Below, in pieces: positions 63,228 to 64,000 of a DNA stretch of 64,000 bases. Origin of the DNA: Desulfovibrionales bacterium. GTDB taxonomy: Bacteria > Desulfobacterota > Desulfovibrionia > Desulfovibrionales > Desulfonatronaceae. Both the position numbers and the translations under genes were made by a program. The notes beneath the pieces are model-generated. The model ran no database searches. It saw nothing but the letters and a program-made list of their open reading frames with translations, and was not told the DNA's origin. Location: NCBI GenBank assembly GCA_007693505.1, contig REDL01000051.1, positions 1 to 64,000 of the forward strand, in the 5' to 3' direction. Within the stretch, counting starts at the first letter, position 1. Each line of letters begins with the position of its first letter.

Positions 63228-64000
63228 ATGACCATCAAGAAAACACCCGCCAAGCATCTCACCATCGGAACGAAAGACACCGGCGAAATGCACATCAATG
63301 GAGCAACCAATTCCCCGAAAAGCTTGACGGAAACACCGGCGAACGCGTCAACCGGATCGCACCTGGTTCGTCTGAACAAGGTCTTGGCTCAGGCAGGCCT
63401 CTGTTCCCGGCGGGCTGCCGACGATCTGATCCTGGCCGGAGTGGTGGTCGTGAATGGCAATGTGGTCGCATCTCCAGGGAGCCGAGTGGATCCCACCGCT
63501 GATCGCATCATGGTACATGGGCGAGCTGTGCAGTGGGCTTGGAACGATACACGAAGACAATTGTATCTGGCCATGCACAAGCCGCCCGGCGTGGTCACCA
63601 CGGCCCACGACCCCCAAAAGCGCCGCACCGTCCTTGACCTGCTCCCGGAGAACCTGCGACAACGACGACCATTCCCGGTCGGTCGGCTGGACCTGCCCTC
63701 CGAAGGGTTGCTTTTGCTAACCACGGACGGCGAACTGGCCTTGCGCATGACCCATCCTCGCTGGGAACATCCCAAGACCTACCATGTCCAGGTCCGGGGC
63801 CAGGTCACCGCGGGAAAACTGAACGTGATGCGCGCGGGGATGCGCCTGGCCGAGGGGGAATCCCTGGCTCCTGTGCATGTCCGAGTCATCAGTGACCGAT
63901 CGGCTTCCAGAGACGCCGCCGTCACCCTGGAAATGACGCTGCACCAGGGAGTCAACCGCCAGATTCGGCGCATGTGCCGAGACCTTCGTCTGCATGTGCT
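63228..64000 (+). CDS. Pseudouridine synthase RluB/RsuA family, N-terminal part
   Basis: At least 257 residues are present; the gene runs off the right edge. An S4 RNA-binding domain (VRLNKVLAQAGLCSRRAADDLILAGVVVVNGNV, ~residues 45-80) is followed by the catalytic domain with YLAMHKPPGVVTTAHDP, and the active-site aspartate in FPVGRLDLPSEGLLLLTTDGELA; QGVNRQIRRMC is the late conserved motif. It converts a uridine in 23S or 16S rRNA to pseudouridine; RluB is the closest guess. A ~40-residue polar N-terminal extension precedes S4. GGAAG lies 8 nt before the ATG at 63228. Confidence 0.9.
   Translation, partial: MTIKKTPAKHLTIGTKDTGEMHINGATNSPKSLTETPANASTGSHLVRLNKVLAQAGLCSRRAADDLILAGVVVVNGNVVASPGSRVDPTADRIMVHGRAVQWAWNDTRRQLYLAMHKPPGVVTTAHDPQKRRTVLDLLPENLRQRRPFPVGRLDLPSEGLLLLTTDGELALRMTHPRWEHPKTYHVQVRGQVTAGKLNVMRAGMRLAEGESLAPVHVRVISDRSASRDAAVTLEMTLHQGVNRQIRRMCRDLRLHV

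Overview
The window is gene-dense, chromosomal, moderately GC-rich DNA with no insertion sequence, prophage or CRISPR array that I can see. Gene content and order point to a sulfate-reducer-type deltaproteobacterium of the order Desulfovibrionales: birA beside a pyruvate-carboxylase-type gene, a PurL fused to PurS-like domains, a pyruvoyl arginine decarboxylase with deoxyhypusine-synthase-like proteins, and an lptCAB-rpoN-hpf-ptsN-rapZ cluster followed by mannose-family PTS genes. Two DUF1538 transporter genes would suit a sodium-adapted or alkaliphilic member such as a Desulfonatronum-like organism. That placement is inference from gene content, not a database match.

Layout. 1-4105 (mostly minus): pyruvate carboxylase start, birA, a MATE exporter, a PaaI-like thioesterase and a DedA/YqaA-like protein. 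4396-10337 (plus): polyprenyl synthase, purL and a DEAD-box helicase. 10476-16563 (plus): a FIST sensor overlapping a hybrid histidine kinase, then a REC-HD-GYP regulator and a CrcB/Fluc fluoride channel. 16640-18175 (minus): leucyl aminopeptidase. 18696-27343 (plus): a 3D-domain protein, tRNA-Val(GAC), then thrS-infC-rpmI-rplT-pheS-pheT-merR. This operon carries several apparent translational control points. 27363-36066 (plus): a four-TM membrane protein, a LUD-domain protein, a 1601-residue hybrid kinase, an EAL/HDOD protein and a REC-kinase. 36092-42469 (minus): an FAD oxidoreductase, a DHS-like protein, pyruvoyl arginine decarboxylase, a SPOR protein, argS and fabD. 42548-48763 (mixed): rsmG, a small ORF, two DUF1538 genes with a PII-like gene, a second DHS-like gene and a UbiD-family gene. 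48767-53703 (minus): cheZ, an SH3/coiled-coil protein and a TRAP transporter. 53879-62772 (minus): ACT protein, PaaK-type ligase, PTS IIC/IIB/IIA, rapZ, ptsN, hpf, rpoN, lptB, lptA, lptC. 63228-64000 (plus): start of an RluB/RsuA-type pseudouridine synthase.

How the genes work together. The thrS-pheT segment is the conserved translation operon. Here it shows a 9-bp inverted repeat touching the thrS ribosome-binding site, an AUU start for infC that overlaps thrS, a tRNA-like relic before rpmI, and an intergenic repeat separating rpmI from rplT. The two signalling clusters combine FIST, PAS, GAF, REC, HPt, HD-GYP and EAL/HDOD modules, suggesting phosphorelay and c-di-GMP control. The arginine decarboxylase and DHS-like pair suggest polyamine metabolism, but both DHS paralogs lack the catalytic lysine. 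The PTS branch beside ptsN/rapZ/rpoN looks regulatory. Its IIC gene is frameshifted at a nine-T run and no IID gene is present in the window.
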